DNA of 6,075 nt from assembly GCA_021159445.1 (NCBI GenBank), contig JAGGRV010000225.1, positions 1-6,075 on the forward strand. The letters are read 5' to 3'. Below the pieces are notes generated by a model. The model worked only from the letters and a program-made list of their open reading frames with translations, was not told where the DNA came from and made no database searches. The DNA is from Deltaproteobacteria bacterium. GTDB taxonomy: Bacteria; Desulfobacterota; Dissulfuribacteria; Dissulfuribacterales; UBA3076. Numbering within the stretch: the stretch's first letter is position 1; each line of letters begins with the position of its first letter. Below, piece by piece: positions 1-6,075 of this stretch. The translations under genes were made by a program, and so were the position numbers.

Positions 1-11
1 CAACCCGCTCC

Positions 12-1469
12 TCACCCCGCAAGACACGGTTTACGCGCCGCGGTTACCTCATCCAGCCTCCTTACCTTGCACCTTCTTGGTGCGTCGTGGAGCAGGTCCG
101 GATTTTGCCTCGCCTCACTCACGATTGCTTTGAATGCTTCAATAAACTGATCGATATCCTCTTTGGACTCTGTCTCAGTCGGCTCTATCATTATGGCACC
201 GTGCACGACCAGCGGGAAATAGACGGTAGGCGGATGAAATCCATACTCCATAAGTCGCTTAGCCATATCCAGGGTCGTTACTTTGTCTGCCTTTTGATGT
301 TCATCCGAGAAAACGCATTCATGCATGCATGGTCTGTCATAGGGAAGATGCAACGTCCCTTTTAGATTTTCCTTGATATAATTTGCATTTAATACGGCAA
401 GCCGGCTGGCTTTTTTCAGATTCCTCGGCCCCATGCTGCGAATATAGCTATAGGCCTTTATCATAACACCTACATTTCCGTGAAATGCCTGTACCTTGCC
501 GATAGATTCAGGATAATCTCCGGAAAGGACATATCTTTCCTTTTCCTTGACTATGCGGGGAATAGGGAGAAATGGCTCAAGTTTTCTTTTAACACATACA
601 GGACCTGAGCCCGGCCCGCCTCCCCCGTGAGGCGTGGAGAAGGTCTTGTGGAGGTTCAGGTGCATTACGTCAACCCCGATCTTGCCCATTTGCACTATAC
701 CCATGACGGCATTCATGTTTGCACCGTCACAATAGACCAATCCGCCTTTGGCGTGGATGATCTCTGCTATTTTCCGGCTGTTTTCTTCAAAAAGGCCGAG
801 CGTGTTCGGGTTGGTGATCATAATACCGGCCGTGTCTTCGTCCATGACCTCTGCAATGGCCTCTACTGAAAGGATCCCCTGTTCATTCGATTTCACAGGC
901 AAGGAACGGTAACCGCACAGAGCGGCAGAGGCGGGGTTTGTGCCGTGGGCAGTATCAGGTACAATGATTTTTGAGCGCTGCGATCCCTTGCTTTTGTGAA
1001 AGGCATGAATCAGAAGCATGCCGGTGAGTTCTCCATGGGCCCCTGCCGCAGGCTGAAGGGTGGTCGCATCCATTCCGGTGATTTCCGCCAGATATTGCTC
1101 AAGTTCAAACATCATCTTGAGTGTCCCCTGGGACAGACTGGCCGGAAGCAGGGGATGGGCTTCAGCAAATCCAGGAAGGCCTGCCTGTCTTTCATTGGTC
1201 TTGGGGCTGTACTTCATGGTACATGAACCTAGGGGGTACATGCCGGTATCTACACCAAAATTCCACTGGGACAGCCTGGTGTAATGGCGTACCACGTCAA
1301 CCTCACTCAAATCCGGAAGGTCCGGTCCTTCGCCTCTTAATTCCTGGTCCAGGGGGACGGATTCAACGTCACGCAGGGGAAGGGAAAATCCGCTTCTTCC
1401 CTTTCTCCCCTTCTCCCAAAGGAGCGGCTCATTCATTATCAGGCCTGTGGCCCCTACAGATTCTTTCAT
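12..1469 (-). CDS. gcvPB: Glycine dehydrogenase (decarboxylating) subunit 2, PLP-binding half of the P protein
   Basis: This 485-residue protein is the PLP-carrying subunit of the two-subunit glycine decarboxylase. With GcvPA it decarboxylates glycine and passes the aminomethyl group to the lipoyl arm of GcvH. The PLP-lysine signature LHKTFSTPHGGGGPG is intact, with the Schiff-base lysine at residue 275. Also visible are the N-terminal LGSCTMKY stretch (80-87), the PAAGAHGEL stretch (140-148), DTAHGTNPAS (172-181) and the C-terminal RRLDEVTAARKP (470-481), all typical of the family. Length is normal for GcvPB (about 480-500). The frame is open 20 codons further upstream to an ATG at 1529, but that extension lies inside gcvPA. 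The ATG at 1469 has a good GGAGG 7 bases upstream and begins where family proteins begin, so I chose it. Its ATG overlaps the gcvPA stop (ATGA), implying translational coupling. It is the last gene of the operon visible here; only 11 bases follow it, so no terminator can be judged. Confidence 0.97.
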   Translation of the reverse strand: MKESVGATGLIMNEPLLWEKGRKGRSGFSLPLRDVESVPLDQELRGEGPDLPDLSEVDVVRHYTRLSQWNFGVDTGMYPLGSCTMKYSPKTNERQAGLPGFAEAHPLLPASLSQGTLKMMFELEQYLAEITGMDATTLQPAAGAHGELTGMLLIHAFHKSKGSQRSKIIVPDTAHGTNPASAALCGYRSLPVKSNEQGILSVEAIAEVMDEDTAGIMITNPNTLGLFEENSRKIAEIIHAKGGLVYCDGANMNAVMGIVQMGKIGVDVMHLNLHKTFSTPHGGGGPGSGPVCVKRKLEPFLPIPRIVKEKERYVLSGDYPESIGKVQAFHGNVGVMIKAYSYIRSMGPRNLKKASRLAVLNANYIKENLKGTLHLPYDRPCMHECVFSDEHQKADKVTTLDMAKRLMEYGFHPPTVYFPLVVHGAIMIEPTETESKEDIDQFIEAFKAIVSEARQNPDLLHDAPRRCKVRRLDEVTAARKPCLAG

Positions 1470-1481
1470 GACTGAACCTCC
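1466..1481 (-). promoter_or_regulatory. gcvPA stop / gcvPB start overlap with ribosome binding site
   Basis: On the minus strand the gcvPB ATG (1469-1467) and the gcvPA TGA (1468-1466) share bases as ATGA. A GGAGG sits at 1481-1477, 7 bases before the ATG. This supports re-initiation or coupled translation and decides the gcvPB start against the longer frame beginning at 1529. Confidence 0.85.
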
Positions 1482-2797
1482 CTGATCATGGCATCCATGT
1501 CGTCCCTGGACTTGGTTTCCGTAACACACAAAAGATAGTGGTTGGCAAGTTCAGGATAGTAGGGAGTCAGAGAAAGGCCTGGCACTATATTTTTTTCCAT
1601 AAGTCGCTCGTAGGTGGCCTCAAAGCCATTCGGGAACTCAACAACAAATTCATTGAATGTAGAGGTCTCAAAAGCGATTTTGCATCCAGCCTCTTTCAAT
1701 TCCTTTTTAAGATACTCGGCCTTGTCATGGTTGAGGCGGGCAAGCTCCCGAATCCCGGTACCACCGAGAGAGGCCATATACATGACGGCTGCCAAAGCAC
1801 AGAGGCTGTTGTTGGTGCAGATGTTGGAGGTTGCCTTTTCCCGGCGAATATGCTGCTCCCTGGTGGCAAGGGTCAGAACAAAGCCTCTCTTTCCGTCCAG
1901 GTCTTTGGTTTTGCCCACCAGGCGACCAGGCAGGCTGCGCATGTATTTCTTTCTGCTTGCAAGCATCCCAAGGGCCGGTCCACCAAAGGAACGGGGTATT
2001 CCCAGACTCTGACCTTCTCCGCACACAATATCAGCGCCTTGTGCCCCGGGGCTTTTCAAGAGGCCGTAAGCAAGGGCCTCAGTAAAGGAAATAATAAAGA
2101 GCGCCTCTCTGTCATGGGCCTTTTCACCAGCGGTCCGCAAGTCCTCAATGCATCCAAAAAAATTAGGTGACTGAATCGCAACGGCTGCAAGATCGTCCAT
2201 GTCATCCAGCCCGGTAATATCGGTCATACCATTTTCCAGATAGCCGAGTTCCACAATCTCAAAGCCGGTTGGTTCAAAATAGGTCCTTATTACCTGACGA
2301 TACAGGGGATGAATCAGGCTTGAAATAGCGACTTTTTTTCGTTTGGTAATACGGATGGCCATGAGGAGTGATTCAGCCAGGGCCGTGGCACCGTCATAAT
2401 GTGATGCAGTAGCTATTTCCATGCCCAGAAGCCGTGCAGCCAGGGTCTGATATTCATAGATCGCCTGCAGGGTTCCCTGGCTCATTTCCGGCTGGTAAGG
2501 GGTGTAAGACGTTACAAACTCGGAGCGACTTAAGAGATAAGACACTGACGCGGGAATATAATGCTCATAACTCCCGGCTCCCAGAAATACTCTGTACTCC
2601 GGGGAGACTGCCATGCTCCTGGAAAGGGTCTCCATGTGATCGTTCAGTTCCCACTCTGTCAATGCCTCTGGCAGATTGAGATTGCCCTTTAATCGGCAAT
2701 CATCAGGGACAGTCGAAAAAAGATCGTCAAGATCATCAACCCCCACAACCTGAAGCATTGAAGAGATCTCATCGCTTGTGTGAGGCAGATAGAGCAT
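1466..2797 (-). CDS. gcvPA: Glycine dehydrogenase (decarboxylating) subunit 1
   Basis: This 443-residue protein is the N-terminal-half equivalent of the P protein in organisms with a split glycine decarboxylase. It has the PLP-transferase fold but lacks the PLP lysine, and it pairs with GcvPB to form the active site. Family signatures are clear: the start MLYLPHTSDEISSML, FLGAGSYEHYIPASV (71-85), the block TSYTPYQPEMSQGTLQAIYE, SHYDGATALAES, a late SLGIPRSFGGPALGM segment and TREQHIRREKATSNICTN. Its length matches the family (about 440-450). The start at 2797 directly abuts the gcvH stop (TAAATG), with AAAGGGG 8 bases upstream inside the end of gcvH. Its stop overlaps the gcvPB start by four bases. 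It is co-transcribed with gcvH and gcvPB with no intergenic space, consistent with a fixed stoichiometry. I see no frameshift or missing block. Confidence 0.97.
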   Translation of the reverse strand: MLYLPHTSDEISSMLQVVGVDDLDDLFSTVPDDCRLKGNLNLPEALTEWELNDHMETLSRSMAVSPEYRVFLGAGSYEHYIPASVSYLLSRSEFVTSYTPYQPEMSQGTLQAIYEYQTLAARLLGMEIATASHYDGATALAESLLMAIRITKRKKVAISSLIHPLYRQVIRTYFEPTGFEIVELGYLENGMTDITGLDDMDDLAAVAIQSPNFFGCIEDLRTAGEKAHDREALFIISFTEALAYGLLKSPGAQGADIVCGEGQSLGIPRSFGGPALGMLASRKKYMRSLPGRLVGKTKDLDGKRGFVLTLATREQHIRREKATSNICTNNSLCALAAVMYMASLGGTGIRELARLNHDKAEYLKKELKEAGCKIAFETSTFNEFVVEFPNGFEATYERLMEKNIVPGLSLTPYYPELANHYLLCVTETKSRDDMDAMIREVQS

Positions 2798-2812
2798 TTA
2801 CGCAGCCCCTTT
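2795..2812 (-). promoter_or_regulatory. gcvH stop / gcvPA start junction with ribosome binding site
   Basis: The gcvH TAA (2800-2798) is followed immediately by the gcvPA ATG (2797-2795) with no spacing. AAAGGGG at 2812-2806, within the last codons of gcvH, is the likely Shine-Dalgarno, 8 bases from the ATG. Confidence 0.75.
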
Positions 2813-3202
2813 CAGTTTTTCCAGGCAAGCGACATTGGTCATGAGCGTATCCATTTCAGATGTGTCGATAGGACTTACTTTGACAAACCATCCATCACCA
2901 TATGGGCTTTTGTTCACGAGTTCAGGCGACTCTTCAAGTGTTGTGTTAACAGCAATAATTGCTCCGCTTACCGGCAAATAACATTCGCAAACAGCCTTGA
3001 CCGATTCCACGGTTGCGAACTCTTCACCCTTCTTAAAGATATCACCTGTCTGCGGCAGTTCTACAAAGACAATGTCTCCGAGCTGGTCCTGGGCATAGTC
3101 GTCAAGCCCGATACAGACCCTGTTACCTTCAAGCCTGGCCCATTCATGATCGTCTGCATACCGAACATCATCGGGCAAGTTTAATTCACTGATTTCCTTC
3201 AT
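2798..3202 (-). CDS. gcvH: Glycine cleavage system H protein (lipoyl carrier)
   Basis: This 134-residue protein is the lipoylated shuttle of the glycine cleavage system. It accepts aminomethyl from the P protein, presents it to the T protein, and is reoxidised by the L protein. The lipoyl attachment motif is intact, with GEEFATVESVKA at residues 59-70 and the modified lysine at 69. The fold landmarks are also present: DDVRYADDHEWAR near the N-terminus, IGLDDYAQDQLGDIVFVELP (31-50), LPVSGAIIAVN (76-86) and the C-terminal SPYGDGWFVKV (99-109). Length is normal for the family (about 125-135). The frame stays open to an ATG at 3322, but the added 40 residues do not resemble GcvH and run through the tandem-repeat leader. 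The ATG at 3202 has an AAGGA Shine-Dalgarno 6 bases upstream and fits the family start. It is the first gene of the gcvH-PA-PB operon, divergent from the gcvT-SHMT fusion. Confidence 0.97.
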   Translation of the reverse strand: MKEISELNLPDDVRYADDHEWARLEGNRVCIGLDDYAQDQLGDIVFVELPQTGDIFKKGEEFATVESVKAVCECYLPVSGAIIAVNTTLEESPELVNKSPYGDGWFVKVSPIDTSEMDTLMTNVACLEKLKGAA

Positions 3203-3208
3203 GATCTT

Positions 3209-3216
3209 TCCTTCCT
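3209..3216 (-). promoter_or_regulatory. Ribosome binding site of gcvH
   Basis: Read on the minus strand this is AGGAAGGA. The core AAGGA (3213-3209) ends 6 bases before the ATG at 3202, which supports that start over the upstream in-frame ATG at 3322. Confidence 0.75.
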
Positions 3217-3222
3217 CTTTGG

Positions 3223-3240
3223 ATTGATGATTGATGATTG
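3223..3240. repeat. Short tandem repeat, 7-base unit ATTGATG
   Basis: The plus strand reads ATTGATG twice and then a partial ATTG, about 2.6 units. It lies 20-38 bases upstream of the gcvH ATG, in the transcribed leader if the proposed promoter is right. It could be a slippage tract or a protein-binding site; nothing in the sequence decides which. Confidence 0.6.
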
Positions 3241-3251
3241 CTCTCGTGAGC
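3240..3251 (-). other. Small hairpin in the gcvH leader
   Basis: GCTC and GAGC form a perfect 4-bp stem around a four-base loop (minus-strand loop ACGA). It sits directly beside the 7-base tandem repeat and about 38 bases upstream of the gcvH start. It is GC-rich for this region but short, has no following U-tract, and so is not a terminator. Confidence 0.3.
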
Positions 3252-3295
3252 TTTTCTGTGCCCCTTGACCCTTTCAACCTCTGAATCTCTGAACG

Positions 3296-3322
3296 ATTAT
3301 CATATACTACCTGTGAATGCAA
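3296..3322 (-). promoter_or_regulatory. Candidate promoter for the gcvH-PA-PB operon
   Basis: On the minus strand a GATAAT -10-like box lies at 3301-3296. A TTGCAT -35-like box lies at 3322-3317, with a 15-base spacer, slightly shorter than the ideal 17. Transcription would start near 3289, giving a leader of roughly 87 bases before the gcvH ATG. The call rests on resemblance to sigma-70 consensus only, and other pairings of nearby hexamers are possible. Confidence 0.3.
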
Positions 3323-3393
3323 ACAGCCCTTCGCATTGTAATCTGTTCGAAGCTGAATACTGTCCGCGGAGAATTTGACGAAATCCCTGAAAC

Positions 3394-3419
3394 TTGATAG
3401 CTTTCTATGCTTCTATAAA
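3394..3419 (+). promoter_or_regulatory. Weak candidate promoter for the gcvT-SHMT fusion
   Basis: TTGATA (3394-3399) and TATAAA (3414-3419) resemble -35 and -10 boxes, but the 14-base spacer is too short for a standard sigma-70 promoter. The TATAAA also lies only 16 bases before the start codon, so the transcript would be almost leaderless and would barely include the ribosome binding site. TTGACG at 3375-3380 is an alternative -35, though no good -10 follows at 17 bases. Confidence 0.15.
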
Positions 3420-3423
3420 AGAT

Positions 3424-3428
3424 AGGAG
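3424..3428 (+). promoter_or_regulatory. Ribosome binding site of the gcvT-SHMT fusion
   Basis: AGGAG ends 7 bases before the ATG at 3436. The nearest in-frame stop upstream is a TGA at 3388 and no other in-frame ATG lies between, so this site fixes the start of the fusion protein. Confidence 0.85.
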
Positions 3429-3435
3429 ATTATTC

Positions 3436-6075
3436 ATGAGCAAAACACAACGGACCGTTTTATATGATCGGCACGTGTCACTGGGTGCCAAGATGGTGGA
3501 ATTCTGCGGTTGGGAGATGCCCATTTTCTACCCCACCGGCATTGTGCAGGAGCATCTGGCTACCCGCAAGGGAGCAGGACTTTTTGACGTCTCCCATATG
3601 GGGCGATTCAACTTCCGGGGTGCCGGGGCTCTGAAATTCCTTCAGCACGTCTTGAGTAACAATGCCGAAGCCCTTGATATCATTGCGACTGGAGCCCAAT
3701 ACACGATCATACCGGCTGAAACAGGCGGGGCTATTGACGACGCCTATCTCTATCGTTTTATCAAGGAGGAATATCTGTTGGTTGTCAACGCTGTCAACTG
3801 TGAGAAGGACTGGAATCACTTCCAGTCCCTGATAAAGGATTTTGACGACGTTGAGATGATCGACCGGACTAAAGAGATCGTCATGCTTTCACTCCAGGGG
3901 CCTAAGTCACGTTTGATTCTGGAACAAATCATCGAGTCCGGTTCGCTCCCTGAGCCGGCGCGAAACTCCGTAAGCATGGTGACGATCTCCGGTGTCAAGG
4001 TGAAGGTGGCCCGCACCGGTTATACCGGCGAACCGTTGTGTTTTGAACTCTTCGCCAGATGTAGCGACGGCCCGGTGCTGTGGGACCGGATCGTGAGTAA
4101 GGGGGCAACGCCAATCGGACTTGGAGCGCGGGACACTCTCCGCCTGGAAGCCGCCCTGCCGCTCTATGGCCATGAGTTTGGAAAAGACCCTGAAGGCAAA
4201 GAAATTCCCATAATGGCCTGTCCTTTGGCTAAGTTCGCTGTGAGCTTCTCGCCCCTTAAGGGAGACTTTATGGGCCGTGCGGAGCTTGCCAGGCAAAATG
4301 AGGCATTGAAAAAAATAATCTTCCGCGATTATTCGCTCATTCAGGACCTGCCTCGCATAACCAGGCCCATTGCCGTGGCGGGACGAGGCATTGCCCGTGA
4401 AGGTTCCAAGGTGTTCAGGGGTGACAAGCATGTCGGTTACGTGACCAGCGGCACCATGGTCCCCATGTGGTCTGTCGAGGGCCAAGGACTGGAATCGGCC
4501 CAGACCGACCAACGGAAGCTGCGCTCCATCTGCCTTGCCTATGTCGACAGCGATATCATCGATGATGATAAAGTCTCAATTGATATCCGCGACAAAAGAG
4601 TTGATGCCGTTGTGGTGCCTTTCCACATGCGCTCTGATGCCCCGCCGTACGTGCGTCCGATTGTCTTTGATTATAAGATCCCGGATAAGGAACTCCCGAA
4701 AGGCGACAGGCCGGCCAAGGCCCTCAGGCTGCTGGAAAAGGCCGTGGAGAACACCCAATGGCGACAGCAGGAGTGTATCAACCTTATTCCTTCAGAGATG
4801 ACCATCTCTCCAATGGCCAGGCTGCTCTCCGTGATGGACCCGGCCTTCCGCTATGCCGAGCACAAGAAGGCAGCGGCATTCTACGATGCAGAGATCTTCT
4901 ATTACCAGGGTACTGAGTTTATCGGCGAGGTCGAGAGGATTCTGGAAGAGGAAATGCAGGAATTTCTTGGCTGCGAGAATGTGGAAACACGTTTAATCAG
5001 TGGACAGATGGCCAACACGGCCGTTTTCAGCGCTATGGTAAACTACCTTAATCGCGCAGACCGCAAATCTGAGCCTCGACGGATTCGTCAGGTGATGAAC
5101 AACTATATCGGCAAGGGTGGCCATCTCAGCGCTCAGCCAATGGGTGCGCTGCATGACTTTGTGGCCAGGGACCCGCGCACAGAGCGCCCGGCCGTGGTGA
5201 ACTTTCCCGTTCTGGCCGAAAACCCTCACAAGATAGACGTACCAGCCACGCTGGAGTTGATTGATCAGTACCGGCCGGAGCTGATCATCTTCGGAAAGAG
5301 CATGGTCCTGCACAAGGAGCCTGTTACTGAAATACGCCGGTTCCTCGACTCTCAGAAAATCGATGCAGTCTTGATATACGACATGGCCCATGTGCTTGGG
5401 CTCATCGGTCCTCACTTCCAGATGCCCTTTGCCGAAGGGACTGATATTGTAACCGGATCAACGCACAAGACCTTTTTTGGCACGCAGCGTGGCATAGTGG
5501 GCAGCCGTTTTCAGGAAAACGAAGAGCGATATGAACTTTGGGAAGCCTTAACGAGGCGCGCTTTCCCTGGATCGGTCTCAAATCACCACCTCGGCACTCT
5601 ACTCGGGCTGCTCATGGCTACTTACGAAATGAATCACTTCAAGGGCAAATACCAGCCCAGGGTCATTGCCAATGCCAAGGCATTCGCCAGGGCCTTGAAG
5701 GAGTGCGGGCTGAATGTGGCCGGAGATCCTGCCATTGACTTCACTGAAACCCACCAGGTAGTCGTGGACGTAAGTTACAGCCACGGGCCGGAAATCGCCA
5801 GCAGGCTCGAAGCCAACAACATCATTTGTAACTATCAGGCCAACACGGACGAAGAAGGATTTACCGCCTCCGGGGCCCTGCGCATGGGAGTATCTGAGAT
5901 GACACGATTTGGTATGGAAAAAGATGACTTCCGCACACTGGCCGAGCTGATGCGTGATGTGGTGATAAAGGATGCCGTTGTCACCGATCAGGTCAAGACG
6001 CTCCGGGAACAATTCCGTGAGTTGCAGTTCTGCTTCCGTGACGACGAATATGCCGGGATGCTGCAAAAGCTCCAC
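3436..6075 (+). CDS. Fused glycine cleavage T protein (aminomethyltransferase) and serine hydroxymethyltransferase, partial at the 3' end
   Basis: One uninterrupted frame of 880 codons, still open at the window edge, encodes two enzymes. Residues ~1-400 are GcvT: FCGWEMP near residue 25, FDVSHM (50-55), GGAIDD with the catalytic-type aspartate pair at 101-102, LQGP (153-156), ARTGYTGE (192-199) and GLGARDTLRLEA (228-239), then YVTSGT and a beta-rich C-terminal domain. Residues ~400-430 form a linker. Residues ~430-880 are SHMT: NLIPSE (449-454), RYAE (472-475), SGQMAN (522-527), KGGHLS (560-565), DMAH with the PLP-contacting aspartate at 649, STHKT with the PLP lysine at 678, FPGSVSNHHLG (710-720) and ALRMG with the substrate-carboxylate arginine at 816. 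Sixty-four residues already follow that arginine, against about 54 in E. coli GlyA, so the stop is probably near. The T domain makes methylene-THF from GcvH-bound aminomethyl and the SHMT domain interconverts it with serine. No convincing internal ribosome site precedes the SHMT half. Both halves retain key residues, so bifunctionality is likely but inferred. Confidence 0.93.
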   Translation, partial: MSKTQRTVLYDRHVSLGAKMVEFCGWEMPIFYPTGIVQEHLATRKGAGLFDVSHMGRFNFRGAGALKFLQHVLSNNAEALDIIATGAQYTIIPAETGGAIDDAYLYRFIKEEYLLVVNAVNCEKDWNHFQSLIKDFDDVEMIDRTKEIVMLSLQGPKSRLILEQIIESGSLPEPARNSVSMVTISGVKVKVARTGYTGEPLCFELFARCSDGPVLWDRIVSKGATPIGLGARDTLRLEAALPLYGHEFGKDPEGKEIPIMACPLAKFAVSFSPLKGDFMGRAELARQNEALKKIIFRDYSLIQDLPRITRPIAVAGRGIAREGSKVFRGDKHVGYVTSGTMVPMWSVEGQGLESAQTDQRKLRSICLAYVDSDIIDDDKVSIDIRDKRVDAVVVPFHMRSDAPPYVRPIVFDYKIPDKELPKGDRPAKALRLLEKAVENTQWRQQECINLIPSEMTISPMARLLSVMDPAFRYAEHKKAAAFYDAEIFYYQGTEFIGEVERILEEEMQEFLGCENVETRLISGQMANTAVFSAMVNYLNRADRKSEPRRIRQVMNNYIGKGGHLSAQPMGALHDFVARDPRTERPAVVNFPVLAENPHKIDVPATLELIDQYRPELIIFGKSMVLHKEPVTEIRRFLDSQKIDAVLIYDMAHVLGLIGPHFQMPFAEGTDIVTGSTHKTFFGTQRGIVGSRFQENEERYELWEALTRRAFPGSVSNHHLGTLLGLLMATYEMNHFKGKYQPRVIANAKAFARALKECGLNVAGDPAIDFTETHQVVVDVSYSHGPEIASRLEANNIICNYQANTDEEGFTASGALRMGVSEMTRFGMEKDDFRTLAELMRDVVIKDAVVTDQVKTLREQFRELQFCFRDDEYAGMLQKLH

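Larger units (their letters stand above)
3203..3435. promoter_or_regulatory. Divergent intergenic region between gcvH and the gcvT-SHMT fusion
   Basis: These 233 bases separate the starts of the two divergent transcription units and must hold both promoters. No gene is visible here. The region contains a candidate minus-strand promoter near 3296-3322, a weak plus-strand candidate near 3394-3419, an 8-base repeat CTCTGAA(T/C) in two copies (3279-3293), a 7-base tandem repeat (3223-3240) and a 4-bp-stem hairpin (3240-3251). I searched by eye for the conserved cores of a glycine riboswitch and saw none on either strand. A shared control region would let glycine or one-carbon status regulate all four activities together, but that is inference. 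Confidence 0.7.

Noticed and set aside
1470..1529. N-terminal extension of gcvPB by 20 residues starting inside gcvPA.
   Set aside because: The ATG at 1469 has a GGAGG at proper distance and overlaps the gcvPA stop in the usual ATGA pattern; the extension is out-of-frame gcvPA sequence.
1538..2170. A 210-residue open frame on the plus strand antisense to gcvPA.
   Set aside because: The opposite strand is unmistakable gcvPA through its whole length; the plus-strand translation has no recognisable features.
3203..3322. N-terminal extension of gcvH by 40 residues from an upstream in-frame ATG.
   Set aside because: The added residues do not resemble GcvH, run through the tandem-repeat leader, and the ATG at 3202 has its own good ribosome site.
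3311..3326. A palindrome-like element CTGT-N8-ACAG between the divergent genes as a regulator site.
   Set aside because: Only the outer four bases are symmetric and the inner eight do not match, so chance is a sufficient explanation.
3203..3435. Possible glycine riboswitch upstream of gcvH or of the gcvT-SHMT gene, as is common for gcv operons.
   Set aside because: I saw none of the conserved glycine aptamer cores on either strand, and the space is small for a tandem aptamer. A covariance-model search for the glycine riboswitch family would settle it; a hit would overturn this.
3907..4512. A 201-residue open frame on the minus strand within the T-protein half, and a 158-residue one at 5599-6075.
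   Set aside because: Both lie antisense to strongly conserved enzyme sequence, show no recognisable motif, and are best explained as shadows of the real frame.
4624..4800. An internal start that would make the SHMT half a separately translated protein.
   Set aside because: The in-frame ATG at 4627 and GTG codons near the junction lack a well-placed ribosome site, and the next ATG (residue 455) falls inside the conserved NLIPSE region, so a separate product is not supported.

Overview
The window holds a complete set of glycine-handling genes arranged around one divergent promoter region, and nothing else. On the minus strand, reading away from the centre, lies a compact operon gcvH (2798-3202), gcvPA (1466-2797) and gcvPB (12-1469). 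These encode the lipoyl carrier protein and the two separate subunits of the PLP-dependent glycine decarboxylase. On the plus strand, starting at 3436 and still open at the right edge, is one long reading frame of at least 880 codons. Its first ~400 residues are a glycine cleavage T protein (aminomethyltransferase) and its remaining ~450 residues are a serine hydroxymethyltransferase (SHMT). The frame is continuous across the junction.

How the genes work together: GcvPA/PB decarboxylates glycine and loads the aminomethyl group onto the lipoyl arm of GcvH. The T domain then transfers the one-carbon unit to tetrahydrofolate, releasing ammonia and 5,10-methylene-THF. The SHMT domain can use that methylene-THF with a second glycine to make serine, or run in reverse. 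The fusion therefore places the enzyme that makes methylene-THF and the one that consumes it on one chain. The L protein (dihydrolipoyl dehydrogenase) and lipoylation enzymes are not in the window.

The organism is bacterial by its gene organisation: Shine-Dalgarno sites, a stop codon abutting a start codon, and a 4-base ATGA overlap. The two-subunit P protein is typical of Gram-positives, Thermotogae, archaea and anaerobic lineages such as sulfate-reducing or syntrophic Desulfobacterota (former Deltaproteobacteria), and not of E. coli-type bacteria, which have a single ~950-residue GcvP. An anaerobe of the Desulfobacterota type is my best guess, but this is inference and taxonomy was not tested.

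Layout: 1-11 is the edge of the window beyond the gcvPB stop; 12-3202 is the minus-strand gcvH-PA-PB operon; 3203-3435 is a 233-base divergent intergenic region with candidate promoters, short tandem repeats and a small hairpin; 3436-6075 is the plus-strand gcvT-SHMT fusion, cut by the window end. The most notable point is the T-protein/SHMT fusion, with an SHMT half whose active-site signatures look more like archaeal-type SHMT than the E. coli enzyme.
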